Shown here in pieces: positions 16,193 to 24,489 of a DNA stretch of 34,447 bases (position 1 is its first letter; each line of letters starts with the position of its first letter). The notes under the pieces were generated by a model that worked only from the letters and a program-made list of their open reading frames with translations, was not told where the DNA came from and searched no databases. The stretch covers positions 1 to 34,447 of the forward strand of contig PWUC01000143.1 of the NCBI GenBank assembly GCA_003562655.1. Reading direction: 5' to 3'. Source of the stretch: Clostridia bacterium. GTDB taxonomy: Bacteria; Bacillota_E; SLMV01; PUMD01. The position numbers were made by a program, and so were the translations under genes.

Positions 16193-16879
16193 TTGAAGCT
16201 CGCGGGCAGGCGAAAGGGACTGGGATCGCGCAGTCCGAGGGTGATCTATTCCAACAGGGACCTTTTGATACTGGACCATCTGCGTGAGAACATGGCTCTT
16301 TACTTCTTCGTACTGGCCATGTTGAGCGGCGGAGTCATCATCGGGGCAATGGTCACGGGATCACTGAATCCGCAGCAGGCCGACGACCTGGCCGAATATA
16401 CCCTCGGGTTTTTTCAGAGCCTCGAGGGGGCGGAGATGCCCGTCTCCGGACGCGACATCTTCCTGAGCTCGCTGGCACTGAACCTCAAGACGCTGGGCAT
16501 CGTGTTCCTTCTGGGATTTACCGTCATCGGTATGCCGGTGGTGGCACTGGTCGTTGTAGTCCGCGGTCTCATCATCGGTTTTACCGTCAGTTTCTTGATA
16601 TATCTGCAGGGGGGAATGGGTGTGGCGTTGGCCATGGTGTCGGTTCTGCCCCAGAACCTGTTCTTGCTGACCGCCCTGCTTTTCTGCTCTGTCAACGCCC
16701 TTTCCTACTCGCTCAACATCCTGGCTGTCCGGCGGGGTGCGGCCAGGAGTGTGTCCGAGCCCTCGGCACTGGTCTACCTGTTGCGCGGCCTTCTGGGCTT
16801 CGGGGTGGCCTTTCTGGGCGTTCTGGTGGAAAGCTATGTGGTTCCAACCCTGATGCGTCTTTTGGCACCCTACCTATGA
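16193..16879 (+). CDS. spoIIM: Stage II sporulation protein M
   Basis: SpoIIM is a membrane protein of the SpoIIDMP machine that remodels peptidoglycan and drives engulfment of the forespore. The 228-aa protein has about five hydrophobic segments (for example FFVLAMLSGGVIIGAMV, LGIVFLLGFTVIGMPVVAL, VSVLPQNLFLLTALLF), the arrangement of SpoIIM. The start is TTG 16193, with GGAGGGAGAG 7-17 bases upstream. Location after nudF matches B. subtilis. Confidence 0.92.
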   Translation: MKLAGRRKGLGSRSPRVIYSNRDLLILDHLRENMALYFFVLAMLSGGVIIGAMVTGSLNPQQADDLAEYTLGFFQSLEGAEMPVSGRDIFLSSLALNLKTLGIVFLLGFTVIGMPVVALVVVVRGLIIGFTVSFLIYLQGGMGVALAMVSVLPQNLFLLTALLFCSVNALSYSLNILAVRRGAARSVSEPSALVYLLRGLLGFGVAFLGVLVESYVVPTLMRLLAPYL

Positions 16880-16937
16880 ATGATATGATTTGGGTGACGT
16901 GCAGGACAGGAGCCTGCTCGAAAGAGAGGGGATACAT

Positions 16938-18047
16938 ATGAAGATAGGAGTGCCCAGGGAGATTAAGAGCAACGAGAACCGGATCGCCCTGACACCCGCC
17001 GGTGCTTCGGTCCTCGACGGCGACGGTCACGATGTTTTCGTCGAGAGGGGCGCAGGTGAGGGAAGCGGATTCCCCGACGACCTCTACACTGCGGCCGGTG
17101 CCAAAATGCTGCCGGATGCCGAATCGGTCTTTGCCGAGGCGGACATGATCATGAAGGTCAAGGAACCTCTCGAGCCGGAGTTTGAACTCCTGCAGCCGGG
17201 GCAGATTCTTTTCACCTATCTCCACCTGGCCGCAGAGGAGACTCTCACCAGGGAGCTGGTGGACAGGCAGGTGGTCTCCATTGCCTATGAGACGGTGGAG
17301 CTGAAGGACGGCAGCCTTCCGCTGTTGACCCCCATGAGTGAGGTTGCGGGACGGATGGCTACCCAGGTGGGGGCACAGATCCTCGAAAAACACAACGGGG
17401 GCAAGGGCATGCTGCTGGGCGGAATCCCCGGTGTCTCCCCGGCCCGGGTTGTCATCATTGGCGGAGGTGTGGTGGGCACCAATGCGGCAAAGATCGCAGT
17501 GGGATTGGGTGCGCGGGTCAGCGTCCTGGACATCGATGCGGCGCGCCTGCGCTACCTCAATGACATCTTCGGCAGTGTACTGGAGACCCGCGTCTCCAAC
17601 CCGTACGTGGTAGCCGAGGCGGTGTCTGAGGCTGATCTGCTGGTGGGAGCGGTGCTGGTCAAGGGTGCCAGGTGCCCGACATTGGTGAGCACTGACATGG
17701 TCAGTGCCATGGAGGATGGTTCGGTCATCGTGGACGTCGCCATTGACCAGGGCGGTTCGGTGGAGACGATAGACAGGGTGACCACCCATGCGGACCCCAC
17801 CTATGTCGCCCACGGTGTCGTCCACTATTCGGTGGCCAACATGCCTGGAGCGGTTCCGCGCACCTCGACCCTGGGTCTGACCAACGTGACCCTTCCCTAT
17901 GCCCGTGCCCTGGCGGCGAAGGGCTGGGAGAGGGCCCTCGCGGAGGACTCTGCCCTGGCCAGGGGGCTGAACGTGGTCGGGGGCGAGGTTGTCTATGAGC
18001 CCGTCGCCGAGGCCCACGGACTGCCCTGCTCTGAGATATCGCTCTGA
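16938..18047 (+). CDS. ald: Alanine dehydrogenase
   Basis: This 369-aa enzyme interconverts L-alanine and pyruvate plus ammonia with NAD. It has the start [15 protein letters not shown], the substrate-binding region, KVKEPLEPE, and the NAD-binding motif [31 protein letters not shown] is a family signature near the C-terminus. ATG 16938 has GAGAGGGG upstream and gives the canonical start; the in-frame GTG 16890 would add 16 odd residues. Alanine supports spore development and germination in Bacillus, and here it also fits the amino-acid fermentation theme. A strong terminator follows. Confidence 0.96.
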   Translation: MKIGVPREIKSNENRIALTPAGASVLDGDGHDVFVERGAGEGSGFPDDLYTAAGAKMLPDAESVFAEADMIMKVKEPLEPEFELLQPGQILFTYLHLAAEETLTRELVDRQVVSIAYETVELKDGSLPLLTPMSEVAGRMATQVGAQILEKHNGGKGMLLGGIPGVSPARVVIIGGGVVGTNAAKIAVGLGARVSVLDIDAARLRYLNDIFGSVLETRVSNPYVVAEAVSEADLLVGAVLVKGARCPTLVSTDMVSAMEDGSVIVDVAIDQGGSVETIDRVTTHADPTYVAHGVVHYSVANMPGAVPRTSTLGLTNVTLPYARALAAKGWERALAEDSALARGLNVVGGEVVYEPVAEAHGLPCSEISL

Positions 18048-18075
18048 TCGGCCCATACGGTGTGAAGCAGAGACT

Positions 18076-18100
18076 GCGGGGGAGTTTCTCCCCCGCTTTT
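18076..18100 (+). terminator. Rho-independent terminator of ald
   Basis: GCGGGGGAG (18076-18084) and CTCCCCCGC (18088-18096) form a perfect 9-bp GC-rich stem with a TTT loop, followed by TTTT. It lies 28 bp after the ald stop codon and separates ald from the yqzK-xerD unit. Confidence 0.92.
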
Positions 18101-18164
18101 CGGTAATAGTCTGACCTCTCATAACATAAGCATTAGCGACGAACAGTTATGGGAGGAGACGAGG

Positions 18165-18425
18165 GTGGCAATGGGACGCCGTGATCAACGGGGTGACCTG
18201 GGTCTTCTGTTCCGCATCCTGCTACTGCTTCTGGTGATGGCTCTTCTGGTGCCGAAGCTCTTTGCCATTCTTCTGGAGTCGTTCATCCCGGTGCGTCCGT
18301 CGGAGACGGGGCCCCATGTGAGGGAGGTCTGGGCTCCGGTGCGGGTGTCGAGCTTCTGGGATGAAGTTGAGGTCTGGTGGCAGCTGTTTCGTCTGCAGCT
18401 GGAACGCTATTATCGGGGAGAGTGA
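18165..18425 (+). CDS. DUF4227/YqzK-like small membrane protein
   Basis: The 86-aa protein has one long N-terminal hydrophobic segment (LGLLFRILLLLLVMALLVPKLFAILL) and a short, Trp-rich outside tail. Size, topology and position directly before xerD match B. subtilis YqzK (DUF4227), a protein of unknown role; the call rests more on context than on sequence. The start is GTG 18165 (or ATG 18171), with GGAGGAG upstream. It ends 31 bp before xerD. B. subtilis has fur before yqzK; fur is absent here. Confidence 0.65.
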   Translation: MAMGRRDQRGDLGLLFRILLLLLVMALLVPKLFAILLESFIPVRPSETGPHVREVWAPVRVSSFWDEVEVWWQLFRLQLERYYRGE

Positions 18426-18456
18426 GGAGAGGGGCATCAGACGGGAGGGGCTCACA

Positions 18457-19377
18457 TTGGCTGATGCCGACGTAATACAGGAGTACATTGATTATCTTGG
18501 CGTTGAACGGGGCCTCGCGAGCAACCCCCTCGAGTCATACGGCCGTGACATCAAGCAGTTTCTCCGCTATCTGAAAGCGCTGAACGGGGAGGACCCCGAC
18601 GAGTGCGACAATGGCTTCCTGATAGAAGAGGCGACCAGGGCGACGGTTGTGACCTATGTGGTCTGGATGCGGGAGCGAGGTATGGCGGCATCCACCATAG
18701 CCCGGCGCCTGGCGGCCCTGCGCAGCTTCTACAACTTCATGGTCCAGGAGGATTACATGCCCAGGAACCCGGCCCGGGATGTGGATGTTCCCAAGCCTGA
18801 CAAACGTCTTCCGGTTGTTCTCACCGTCGAGGAGGTGGAGAGGCTGCTGCGCCAGCCGGAGGACGGAGATCTCATCGGGATGAGGGATCGGGCAATCCTG
18901 GAGCTGCTCTACGCCACCGGCATACGGGTGTCGGAGCTGGTCGACCTCGATCTGGAGCACATAAGCACCTCCAGGAGACAGCTCCGCTGCATCGGCAAGG
19001 GTGACAAGGAGAGAATCGTTCCCATGGGCTCCATCTCAGCCCAGGCGGTCAGGCGGTACCTCTCCGCGGGACGGCCTCAGTTGATCCGGGATCCCCGGGA
19101 GACCTCCCTCTTTGTGAACAACCACGGGCGACGGCTGACCCGGCAGGGCGTGTGGAAGATTGTCAAGCGTCACGGGCGCCGGGCGCGCATTGGCAAAACA
19201 ATCACACCCCACACCCTCAGACATTCCTTTGCCACCCATCTGCTGGAGAACGGTGCAGATCTTCGTTCTGTTCAGGAGATGCTCGGGCATGCCGACATAT
19301 CCACAACCCAGATATACACCCATCTGACTGGAGGACACCTCAAGGACGTTTACTCCCGGGCCCATCCCCGGGCGTGA
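18457..19377 (+). CDS. xerD: Tyrosine recombinase XerD
   Basis: This 306-aa recombinase would resolve chromosome dimers at dif together with XerC. Residues about 1-100 form the SAM-like core-binding domain; the C-terminal catalytic domain has the conserved Arg (YATGIRVSELVDL), Lys (GKGDKERIVPM), His-x-x-Arg (HTLRHSFATHLLENG), His (LGHADISTTQ) and Tyr (IYTHL). TTG 18457 with GGGAGGGG upstream is the likely start; the open frame extends to 18361 inside the previous gene. Context (yqzK-xerD, then dacF) matches B. subtilis. No dif-like site was identified. Confidence 0.93.
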   Translation: MADADVIQEYIDYLGVERGLASNPLESYGRDIKQFLRYLKALNGEDPDECDNGFLIEEATRATVVTYVVWMRERGMAASTIARRLAALRSFYNFMVQEDYMPRNPARDVDVPKPDKRLPVVLTVEEVERLLRQPEDGDLIGMRDRAILELLYATGIRVSELVDLDLEHISTSRRQLRCIGKGDKERIVPMGSISAQAVRRYLSAGRPQLIRDPRETSLFVNNHGRRLTRQGVWKIVKRHGRRARIGKTITPHTLRHSFATHLLENGADLRSVQEMLGHADISTTQIYTHLTGGHLKDVYSRAHPRA

Positions 19378-19455
19378 AGGTCATGTTTACCTGTTCCAGA
19401 GGGTATTATAGGCTTTCTGCCACATCATACTTTCTACTGGAAGGAGTGATGCTTC

Positions 19456-20637
19456 ATGGGCAGAAAGCCAATGTGTATCCTCGTGGTGTCGCTGATGCTG
19501 GTCAGCCTCTGGGCTGTGAAGGTGGGTGCCCAGGGTGACAGGATGCTGGATGTGGGCGCGGTGGAGGTACATGTCCCTTCAGCTTACCTGATGGACGCCA
19601 CCACCGGGATGGAGCTGTATGGCAAGGCCGAACACGAGCGGCGGGCCCCCGCCAGCATGACCAAGGTCGTCACCCTGGCCCTGGTGTTTGATGCCCTGGC
19701 TGCAGGTGAAATCTCGCTGGAGGACCAGGTCACGACCAGTCCGCGGGCTTCAGCGCTGGGGGGGTCGCAGATCTATCTGGCCCCGGGTGAACAGATGAGC
19801 GTCGAGGACCTCCTGCTGGCAGTGGCAGTGTCCTCGGCGAACGATGCCTCTGTGGCCCTGGCGGAACACGTCTCGGGTACCCTCGAGGGCTTTGTGGCTG
19901 ACATGAATTCCCTGGTTGCGAGCCTGGGTTTGCAGAACACCCACTTCACCAATCCCCACGGCCTCGACGATCCCGATCACTACTCGTCGGCCCACGATAT
20001 GTCGCACCTGAGCAGATACCTGGTGGTCAACCATCCCCAGGTCACCGGGTACACTTCGATGTGGACGCACTGGTTGCGTGAGGATACTGACAAACCGTTC
20101 TGGTTGACCAATACCAATCGCCTGCTTCAGCACTACCCGGGACTGGACGGTCTGAAGACCGGTAAGACGGACAGCGCAATGTGGTGCCTCACTGCCACAG
20201 CGGCCCGGGAGGGGACTCGCCTGATCGCCACCGTCATGGCAGGAAGTGCCTCCGACCAGCGGTTTGACGATGTGGGACGGCTGCTCGATGCCGGCTTTGC
20301 CTCGGTGGAGACGGTGACCCTGGCCAGACCGGGCGATACTCTGGCGACGGTGACGGTGTGGGACGGCCGGCAGGAGCAGGTGACCCTCGGGGTGCAGAAG
20401 GATGCAGTGGTTACCATACCCAGGGGGACGCGCGACCAGGTTGCAGTGACTGCAATTCCGGAAGCAGATAGCCTGGTGGCGCCCATTGACGCCGACCAGG
20501 TGGTGGGTGTGGTCAGGGCTGAGATGGCGGCGAAGACGCTGGGAGAGTTCCCACTGGTCTCCGCGCAGGCTGTCGAAAGATGCAGCCTGTTGACTTTGTT
20601 TGTGAGAATCATGCGGCGCCTGTGGTTTCTGCGCTGA
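19456..20637 (+). CDS. dacF: D-alanyl-D-alanine carboxypeptidase DacF (peptidase S11)
   Basis: This enzyme trims the terminal D-Ala from peptidoglycan stem peptides; DacF acts in the forespore on spore cortex. It has an N-terminal signal peptide (LVVSLMLVSLWAVKVGAQG) and the three serine-peptidase motifs: SMTK, SAN (AVSSANDAS) and KTG (LKTGKTDSA). A C-terminal beta domain and a final amphipathic helix (FVRIMRRLWF), typical for membrane anchoring, are visible. The length of 393 aa is normal. It directly precedes the spoIIA operon, as in B. subtilis; GGAAGGAG lies upstream of the ATG. The 78-bp upstream gap contains CATACTTT, a sigma-E-like -10, but no clear -35. Confidence 0.93.
   Translation: MGRKPMCILVVSLMLVSLWAVKVGAQGDRMLDVGAVEVHVPSAYLMDATTGMELYGKAEHERRAPASMTKVVTLALVFDALAAGEISLEDQVTTSPRASALGGSQIYLAPGEQMSVEDLLLAVAVSSANDASVALAEHVSGTLEGFVADMNSLVASLGLQNTHFTNPHGLDDPDHYSSAHDMSHLSRYLVVNHPQVTGYTSMWTHWLREDTDKPFWLTNTNRLLQHYPGLDGLKTGKTDSAMWCLTATAAREGTRLIATVMAGSASDQRFDDVGRLLDAGFASVETVTLARPGDTLATVTVWDGRQEQVTLGVQKDAVVTIPRGTRDQVAVTAIPEADSLVAPIDADQVVGVVRAEMAAKTLGEFPLVSAQAVERCSLLTLFVRIMRRLWFLR
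20571..20577 (+). promoter_or_regulatory. Exact Spo0A-box core upstream of spoIIA
   Basis: TGTCGAA matches the core of the Spo0A binding site. It lies inside the 3' end of dacF, 66 bp upstream of the candidate sigma-H -35. In B. subtilis, Spo0A activates spoIIA from boxes upstream of a sigma-H promoter. A 7-base match can arise by chance, so the position is the main support. Confidence 0.5.
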
Positions 20638-20642
20638 GCCGA

Positions 20643-20670
20643 GAAGGAATTGTGAGGACAACCGAAGAAG
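20643..20670 (+). promoter_or_regulatory. Candidate sigma-H promoter of spoIIAA-AB-sigF
   Basis: GAAGGAATT (20643-20651) matches the sigma-H -35 consensus RnAGGAWWW at all nine positions. After 12 bp comes GAAGAAG (20664-20670), matching RnnGAAT except for the last base. It sits between the dacF stop and spoIIAA, which is where the B. subtilis sigma-H promoter lies. Confidence 0.68.
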
Positions 20671-20722
20671 CCCCTTCTGCGCGGGTCCTGAAAGGATCCG
20701 CCGGCAGGAGGTTGGTGATGAC

Positions 20723-21058
20723 ATGCAGATCAGTACCTGCTGGTGCGGCCGTTCCATGGTGGTGACCCTCAGGGGTGAGTTCGATCTCCTCACGGCTCCG
20801 CGATTCCGCCGGGCGGTGGATGAGGCCTGCATGGGAAATCTGGACCAGCTCATAGTCGATCTTGGCGAGGTCACCTTCATCGACAGTTCCGGCCTGGGGG
20901 CCCTTCTGGGCAGATACCGCCGGCTACAGTCGATGGGGAAGGGTTTTGCCCTCGCGGCTCCTTCCCACCGGGTGCAGGAGATTCTCGGTCTTGTGGGGAT
21001 CGGTCGGACGATAGACATCTTTCCGACCGTATCCTGTGCCCTGAAGGGGGAGGAGTAG
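20723..21058 (+). CDS. spoIIAA: Anti-sigma-F factor antagonist
   Basis: SpoIIAA is a STAS-domain switch protein: the unphosphorylated form binds SpoIIAB and frees sigma-F in the forespore; SpoIIAB phosphorylates it, and SpoIIE removes the phosphate. The phosphorylated serine is in FIDSSGLGALLGRY (about Ser55). The length of 111 aa is normal. ATG 20723 follows AGGAGGT by 10 bases. It is the first gene of the spoIIA operon, with spoIIAB starting 1 bp after its stop. Confidence 0.95.
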   Translation: MQISTCWCGRSMVVTLRGEFDLLTAPRFRRAVDEACMGNLDQLIVDLGEVTFIDSSGLGALLGRYRRLQSMGKGFALAAPSHRVQEILGLVGIGRTIDIFPTVSCALKGEE

Positions 21059-21059
21059 C

Positions 21060-21530
21060 ATGAGCGGTTGCGTCAATGCTGAAGGCAACTGGATGCAGAT
21101 GACCGTACCTGCCCGGCCATCGAACCTGGGTCTGGCCAGGGTTGCGGTGGCCTCCTTTGCCACGCAGGGCGGCTTCACCCTGCCCTGCATAGAGGAGCTC
21201 AAGGTGGCTGTGTCAGAAGCGGTCTCCAACGTGGTGCTGCACGCGTATCCGGGCGGCGAGGGCGAGGTCCATGTCTGTGCGCGCCTGTGCGCGGCAGAGC
21301 TGGTCGTTGAGGTCCGTGACCATGGCGTGGGCATGGAGGATATCTGCCGGGCCATGGAGGCCTCGTATTCTACCATGCAGGGGCGGATGGGGTTGGGGTT
21401 CACCTTCATCGAGGCTTTTATGGACGACGTGGCGGTGGAGTCCGCTGTCGGAGAGGGCACCAGGATCGTGATGCGCAAGGGTCTCACCGCAGAAGAGGAC
21501 GAGACCGCTGCGGATGCGCCCTCCCTGTGA
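21060..21530 (+). CDS. spoIIAB: Anti-sigma-F factor / serine kinase
   Basis: SpoIIAB holds sigma-F inactive and phosphorylates SpoIIAA. It is a GHKL-type ATPase: N-box EELKVAVSEAVSNVVLHAY, G1 DHGVGM and G2-like GRMGLGFTFIEAFMD are visible. At 156 aa it is slightly longer than the B. subtilis protein because of an acidic C-terminal tail. GAAGGGGGAGGAG lies immediately upstream. It is tightly packed between spoIIAA and sigF. Confidence 0.95.
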   Translation: MSGCVNAEGNWMQMTVPARPSNLGLARVAVASFATQGGFTLPCIEELKVAVSEAVSNVVLHAYPGGEGEVHVCARLCAAELVVEVRDHGVGMEDICRAMEASYSTMQGRMGLGFTFIEAFMDDVAVESAVGEGTRIVMRKGLTAEEDETAADAPSL

Positions 21531-21542
21531 GGTGTCATGATC

Positions 21543-22241
21543 ATGGGCATCTGTGGCGACTGTCCGGCCGATGAGGAGCTCTTCTGTCGCGCAGGCAAGG
21601 GTGATCAGTGTGCTCGCGATGCTCTGCTTGAGCGTCACAGCGGACTGGTCCACTCCCTCTGCGGGCGTTTTCCCGTAGTGGGGGCAGAACGGGAAGATCT
21701 GTTCCAGGCCGGCTTCCTGGGACTGATGCAGGCCGTCGACGGATTTGATGCCAGCAGGGGACATGCCTTCAGCACGTACGCTGTCCCCCACGTCCTGGGT
21801 GAGATGCGGAGACATCTTCGCGGCACTGGGGCCGTGAGCATATCGCGTCGAGCCCGGAAGATGACCCGCGAGGTAGAGCGGAAACAGCAACAGATGGCGG
21901 CCCGCACCGGCCGGCTGCCCTCCCTGATGGAAGTGGCAGAGGCGCTGGGCCTGGATCCTTCCGAGATCACGCTGGCCCAGGAGGCCCTCCGGGCCCCCGC
22001 CGCCCTAAATGATCTGCAGCTGACCTCCCGGGAGGATCCGCAACAGATGCAGGGAATCACCCTGAGGGATGCCGTGGCCAGACTGGGGCCCCTTCATCGC
22101 GATATTGTGACCCGGCGCTATTTTGGCGACCAGACCCAGGCCCAGATCGCGGGTGAGCTCGGCAGGTCGCAGTCGCAGGTTTCGCGCCTGGAGAGACGGG
22201 CCCTTCTCCGGTTGCGGCAGCTTCTCGATGAGGACGGATGA
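21543..22241 (+). CDS. sigF: RNA polymerase sigma-F factor (first forespore-specific)
   Basis: Sigma-F starts forespore transcription. The 232-aa protein has region 2 (ALLERHSGLVHSLCGRF, DLFQAGFLGLMQAVDGFD, FSTYAVPHVLGEMRRHLR), region 3 (RARKMTREVE, PSLMEVAEALGLDPSEI) and region 4 (QTQAQIAGELGRSQSQVSRLERRALLRLR). The AVPHVLGEMRRHLRGTGAVSISR segment is typical of the sigma-F/sigma-G group; context after spoIIAB makes it sigma-F. ATG 21543 has GAGGTG 8 bases upstream; ATG 21537 is too close to it. Confidence 0.95.
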   Translation: MGICGDCPADEELFCRAGKGDQCARDALLERHSGLVHSLCGRFPVVGAEREDLFQAGFLGLMQAVDGFDASRGHAFSTYAVPHVLGEMRRHLRGTGAVSISRRARKMTREVERKQQQMAARTGRLPSLMEVAEALGLDPSEITLAQEALRAPAALNDLQLTSREDPQQMQGITLRDAVARLGPLHRDIVTRRYFGDQTQAQIAGELGRSQSQVSRLERRALLRLRQLLDEDG

Positions 22242-22252
22242 GAGTCACCTCC

Positions 22253-22283
22253 TGCATGTGAGTGCACCCACTGAGCCATAATA
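22253..22283 (+). promoter_or_regulatory. Candidate sigma-G promoter of dodecin-spoVACDEF
   Basis: GCATG (22253-22257) fits the sigma-G -35 (GHATR) and CATAATA (22277-22283) fits the -10 (CATnnTA) exactly. The spacer is 19 bp, one longer than the usual 17-18. B. subtilis spoVA is transcribed by sigma-G. No sigma-A alternative with a good -35 was seen. Confidence 0.5.
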
Positions 22284-22317
22284 GCCATGGATACTCACAG
22301 GGTCGGGGGTGAAATCT

Positions 22318-22533
22318 GTGACCGTTGTGAAGGTGTTGGAACTGGTCGGCGTCTCCCGGGACGGTTTTCAGGAAGCGGTTCGGGAGGCGGTCCGGCAGGC
22401 GCGTGACACCGTGCACGGGATCTCTGGCGTTGAGGTTGTGAACCTGACTGCCGATGTCCACAACGACGACATCGTTGAATACAAGGCCAATGTCAAGGTC
22501 GCCTTCAGGGCAGACCACGGAGATATTACCTGA
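22318..22533 (+). CDS. Dodecin-family protein, without the flavin-stacking tryptophan
   Basis: This 71-aa protein has the dodecin fold signature: TVVKVLELVGVSRDGFQEAV, AVRQARDTVHGISGVEV and YKANVKVAF. Dodecins form hollow 12-mers that bind flavins, with a Trp stacking on the isoalloxazine. Here the Trp position is in GISGVEVV and there is no Trp anywhere in the protein, so binding of another ligand or weak flavin binding is inferred. GTG 22318 gives the usual start and has GGGGGTGA upstream; GTG 22309 adds 3 residues. It stands between sigF and spoVAC, 68 bp before the latter. Confidence 0.85.
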   Translation: MTVVKVLELVGVSRDGFQEAVREAVRQARDTVHGISGVEVVNLTADVHNDDIVEYKANVKVAFRADHGDIT

Positions 22534-22601
22534 GTGAGATTCCAATTGCTTTCTTCTGGCCGGGGCCATCCCGGCCTCTGTCTTGCAGGGGAGGTGAGGT
22601 C

Positions 22602-23054
22602 ATGAGGGCGGGATGGAGGGAAGCGCAGAGCTACATGAAGCTGCGCAATCAACACGCACCGCGGGTTCCCCTTCTCAGAAACCTGGTCGCTGCCTTCGTC
22701 GTTGGCGGTGCCATCTGCACTGTGGGGCAGATGGTGGCGAACTTCTTTCAGTGGCTCGGTTTCAGTCCTGCCGATGGTGCCGGCCCGGTGGCGGGGACCA
22801 TGATTTTCCTCGGGGCCCTCTTCACCGGGTTGGGCGTGTACGACCGGCTGGGCTACTTCGCCGGTATGGGGGCCGCCCTTCCCATAACGGGCTTTGCCAA
22901 CGCCATCGTGTCGCCGGCCATGGAGTTCAAGCGGGAGGGCCTGGTGCAGGGAGTCGGGGCCAGGATGTTCGAGGTGGCCGGACCGGTGCTTGTCTACGGC
23001 CTCACGGTGTCCTTTGTCATCGGGGCGGTTCGATATTTCCTGCGAGCGTACTGA
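22602..23054 (+). CDS. spoVAC: Stage V sporulation protein AC
   Basis: SpoVAC is an inner-membrane channel protein involved in movement of dipicolinic acid into and out of the spore core. The 150-aa protein has about four membrane segments, with GAICTVGQMVANFFQWLG, MIFLGALFTGLGVYDRLG and FAGMGAALPITGFANAIVSPAMEFKREG as family signatures. The start is ATG 22602 with GGGGAGGTGAGG upstream. It is first in a C-D-E-F order; spoVAA and spoVAB are absent, as in many Clostridia. Confidence 0.93.
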   Translation: MRAGWREAQSYMKLRNQHAPRVPLLRNLVAAFVVGGAICTVGQMVANFFQWLGFSPADGAGPVAGTMIFLGALFTGLGVYDRLGYFAGMGAALPITGFANAIVSPAMEFKREGLVQGVGARMFEVAGPVLVYGLTVSFVIGAVRYFLRAY

Positions 23055-23067
23055 GGAGGATGAACCT

Positions 23068-24120
23068 GTGACCCTGGGATCACCGCCGACGTGCAATACA
23101 CTGACCTTTGCATCCAGACCCCACGTGGTCAGCTGTGCCGCAGTGGTCGGACCAAAGGAAGGGAAAGGTCCTCTCTCGGGCAGCTTCGACATCGTATCCT
23201 CCAGCGACGCAGTGGATGAGTCCAGCTGGGAGAAGGCCGAACGGACCCTGCTGCTGAGCAGCATGAGCCACTGTCTGAGCAAGGCCCGGACGGACCCTGA
23301 GGCGGTACAGGCCCTTCTGGCCGGGGACCTGTTGAACCAGATCATCTCATCGGGATACGCTGCCAGGGAGTTCAACGCTCCCTTCTTTGGGCTGTATGGG
23401 GCCTGTTCTACCTTCGTTCAGGCCCTGATCCTGGGGGCGGTTCTCGTCGACGGAGGTTACAGAGATCCCGTGCTGTGCGCCAGCAGCAGCCATCACTACA
23501 GTGCCGAGAGGCAGTTTCGCATGCCCACCGAATTCGCCGCCCAGCGACCGCCCCAGTCCCAGTGGACGGTGACCGGGGCTGGGTCGGTGCTGGTGGCGGG
23601 ATCACCCGGCCCCGGGGCGGAGGAAGGGCAGGTGGTGATCAGTTCTGCAACCGCCGGCAGGGTGGTGGACTACGATGTAACCGATCCCTATGATATGGGT
23701 TCGGCCATGGCTCCCGCCGCCGTGGATACCCTGGCGGCCCACTTCCGCGATACAGGCCGCAGCCCCTCGGATTATGACCTGATCGTGACCGGTGATCTCG
23801 GGCGCCTGGGGCGCAGGCTGGCTCTCGACCTCGCCTCCGGTGCCGGACTTGAGCTCGACGAGTCCCGCGTTCTCGATACCGGCCTGCTCATCTACAGCGA
23901 CGATCAGAGGGTTGATTCCGGTGGCTCGGGAGCTGCGTGCTCAGCGGCGGTCTTCTGCGGCTACATATGGGGTCTCATGAAGAAGAGGGAGGTCAGTCGT
24001 GTCCTGTTGGTGGGCACCGGCGCCCTGCACAGTCCCATCGCCTGCAAGCAGGGAGAATCCATCCCCGGGCTGGCTCACGCGATACTGGTTGAGGTCGATG
24101 AGCGGGCCGGGGAGGGGTGA
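23068..24120 (+). CDS. spoVAD: Stage V sporulation protein AD
   Basis: SpoVAD is a thiolase-fold protein that binds dipicolinic acid on the outside of the spore membrane as part of the SpoVA complex. The 350-aa protein shows the thiolase-like segments YGACSTFVQALILGAVLVDGG and CASSSHHYSAERQFRMPTE. GTG 23068 lies 13 bp after the spoVAC stop, with GAGGAGG upstream; the open frame continues back inside spoVAC but that part is not coding for this protein. It overlaps no neighbour and is followed 4 bp later by spoVAE. Confidence 0.93.
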   Translation: MTLGSPPTCNTLTFASRPHVVSCAAVVGPKEGKGPLSGSFDIVSSSDAVDESSWEKAERTLLLSSMSHCLSKARTDPEAVQALLAGDLLNQIISSGYAAREFNAPFFGLYGACSTFVQALILGAVLVDGGYRDPVLCASSSHHYSAERQFRMPTEFAAQRPPQSQWTVTGAGSVLVAGSPGPGAEEGQVVISSATAGRVVDYDVTDPYDMGSAMAPAAVDTLAAHFRDTGRSPSDYDLIVTGDLGRLGRRLALDLASGAGLELDESRVLDTGLLIYSDDQRVDSGGSGAACSAAVFCGYIWGLMKKREVSRVLLVGTGALHSPIACKQGESIPGLAHAILVEVDERAGEG

Positions 24121-24124
24121 TGCC

Positions 24125-24475
24125 TTGGACTACCTGGCCGCCTTTGTGACGGGAGGGCTGCTCTGCGTTGCCGCTCAGCTGGTGTTGAATCTGACGAATT
24201 TGACCCCAGCCCACGTGATGGTGCTGTTCGTCTCCGGAGGTGCCATCGTCAGTGGGTTGGGCTGGTATCAGCCCCTGATTGACTTCGGGGGCGCCGGAGC
24301 CACCGTTCCCCTCACCGGTTTCGGCCATGCCCTGGTGACGGGGATCCTCGACGGGTTGAACAGGGACGGGTTGATCGGACTCTTCACGGGCGGCGTCACG
24401 GCCACATCCCTCGGTATCACCGTTGCAGTGGTCTTTGGGTATTTGATGGCGATCCTCTTCAACCCGAAGGGCTAA
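24125..24475 (+). CDS. spoVAE: Stage V sporulation protein AE
   Basis: This 116-aa membrane protein resembles SpoVAC in fold and belongs to the DPA channel complex. It has about four hydrophobic segments; signatures are GGLLCVAAQLVLNLTNLTPAHVMV, GAIVSGLGWYQPL and GAGATVPLTGFGHALV. TTG 24125 has GGAGGGG upstream at good spacing; the open frame extends back into spoVAD but this start gives the family length. Confidence 0.9.
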   Translation: MDYLAAFVTGGLLCVAAQLVLNLTNLTPAHVMVLFVSGGAIVSGLGWYQPLIDFGGAGATVPLTGFGHALVTGILDGLNRDGLIGLFTGGVTATSLGITVAVVFGYLMAILFNPKG

Positions 24476-24489
24476 AGGGAGGTCTGGAT

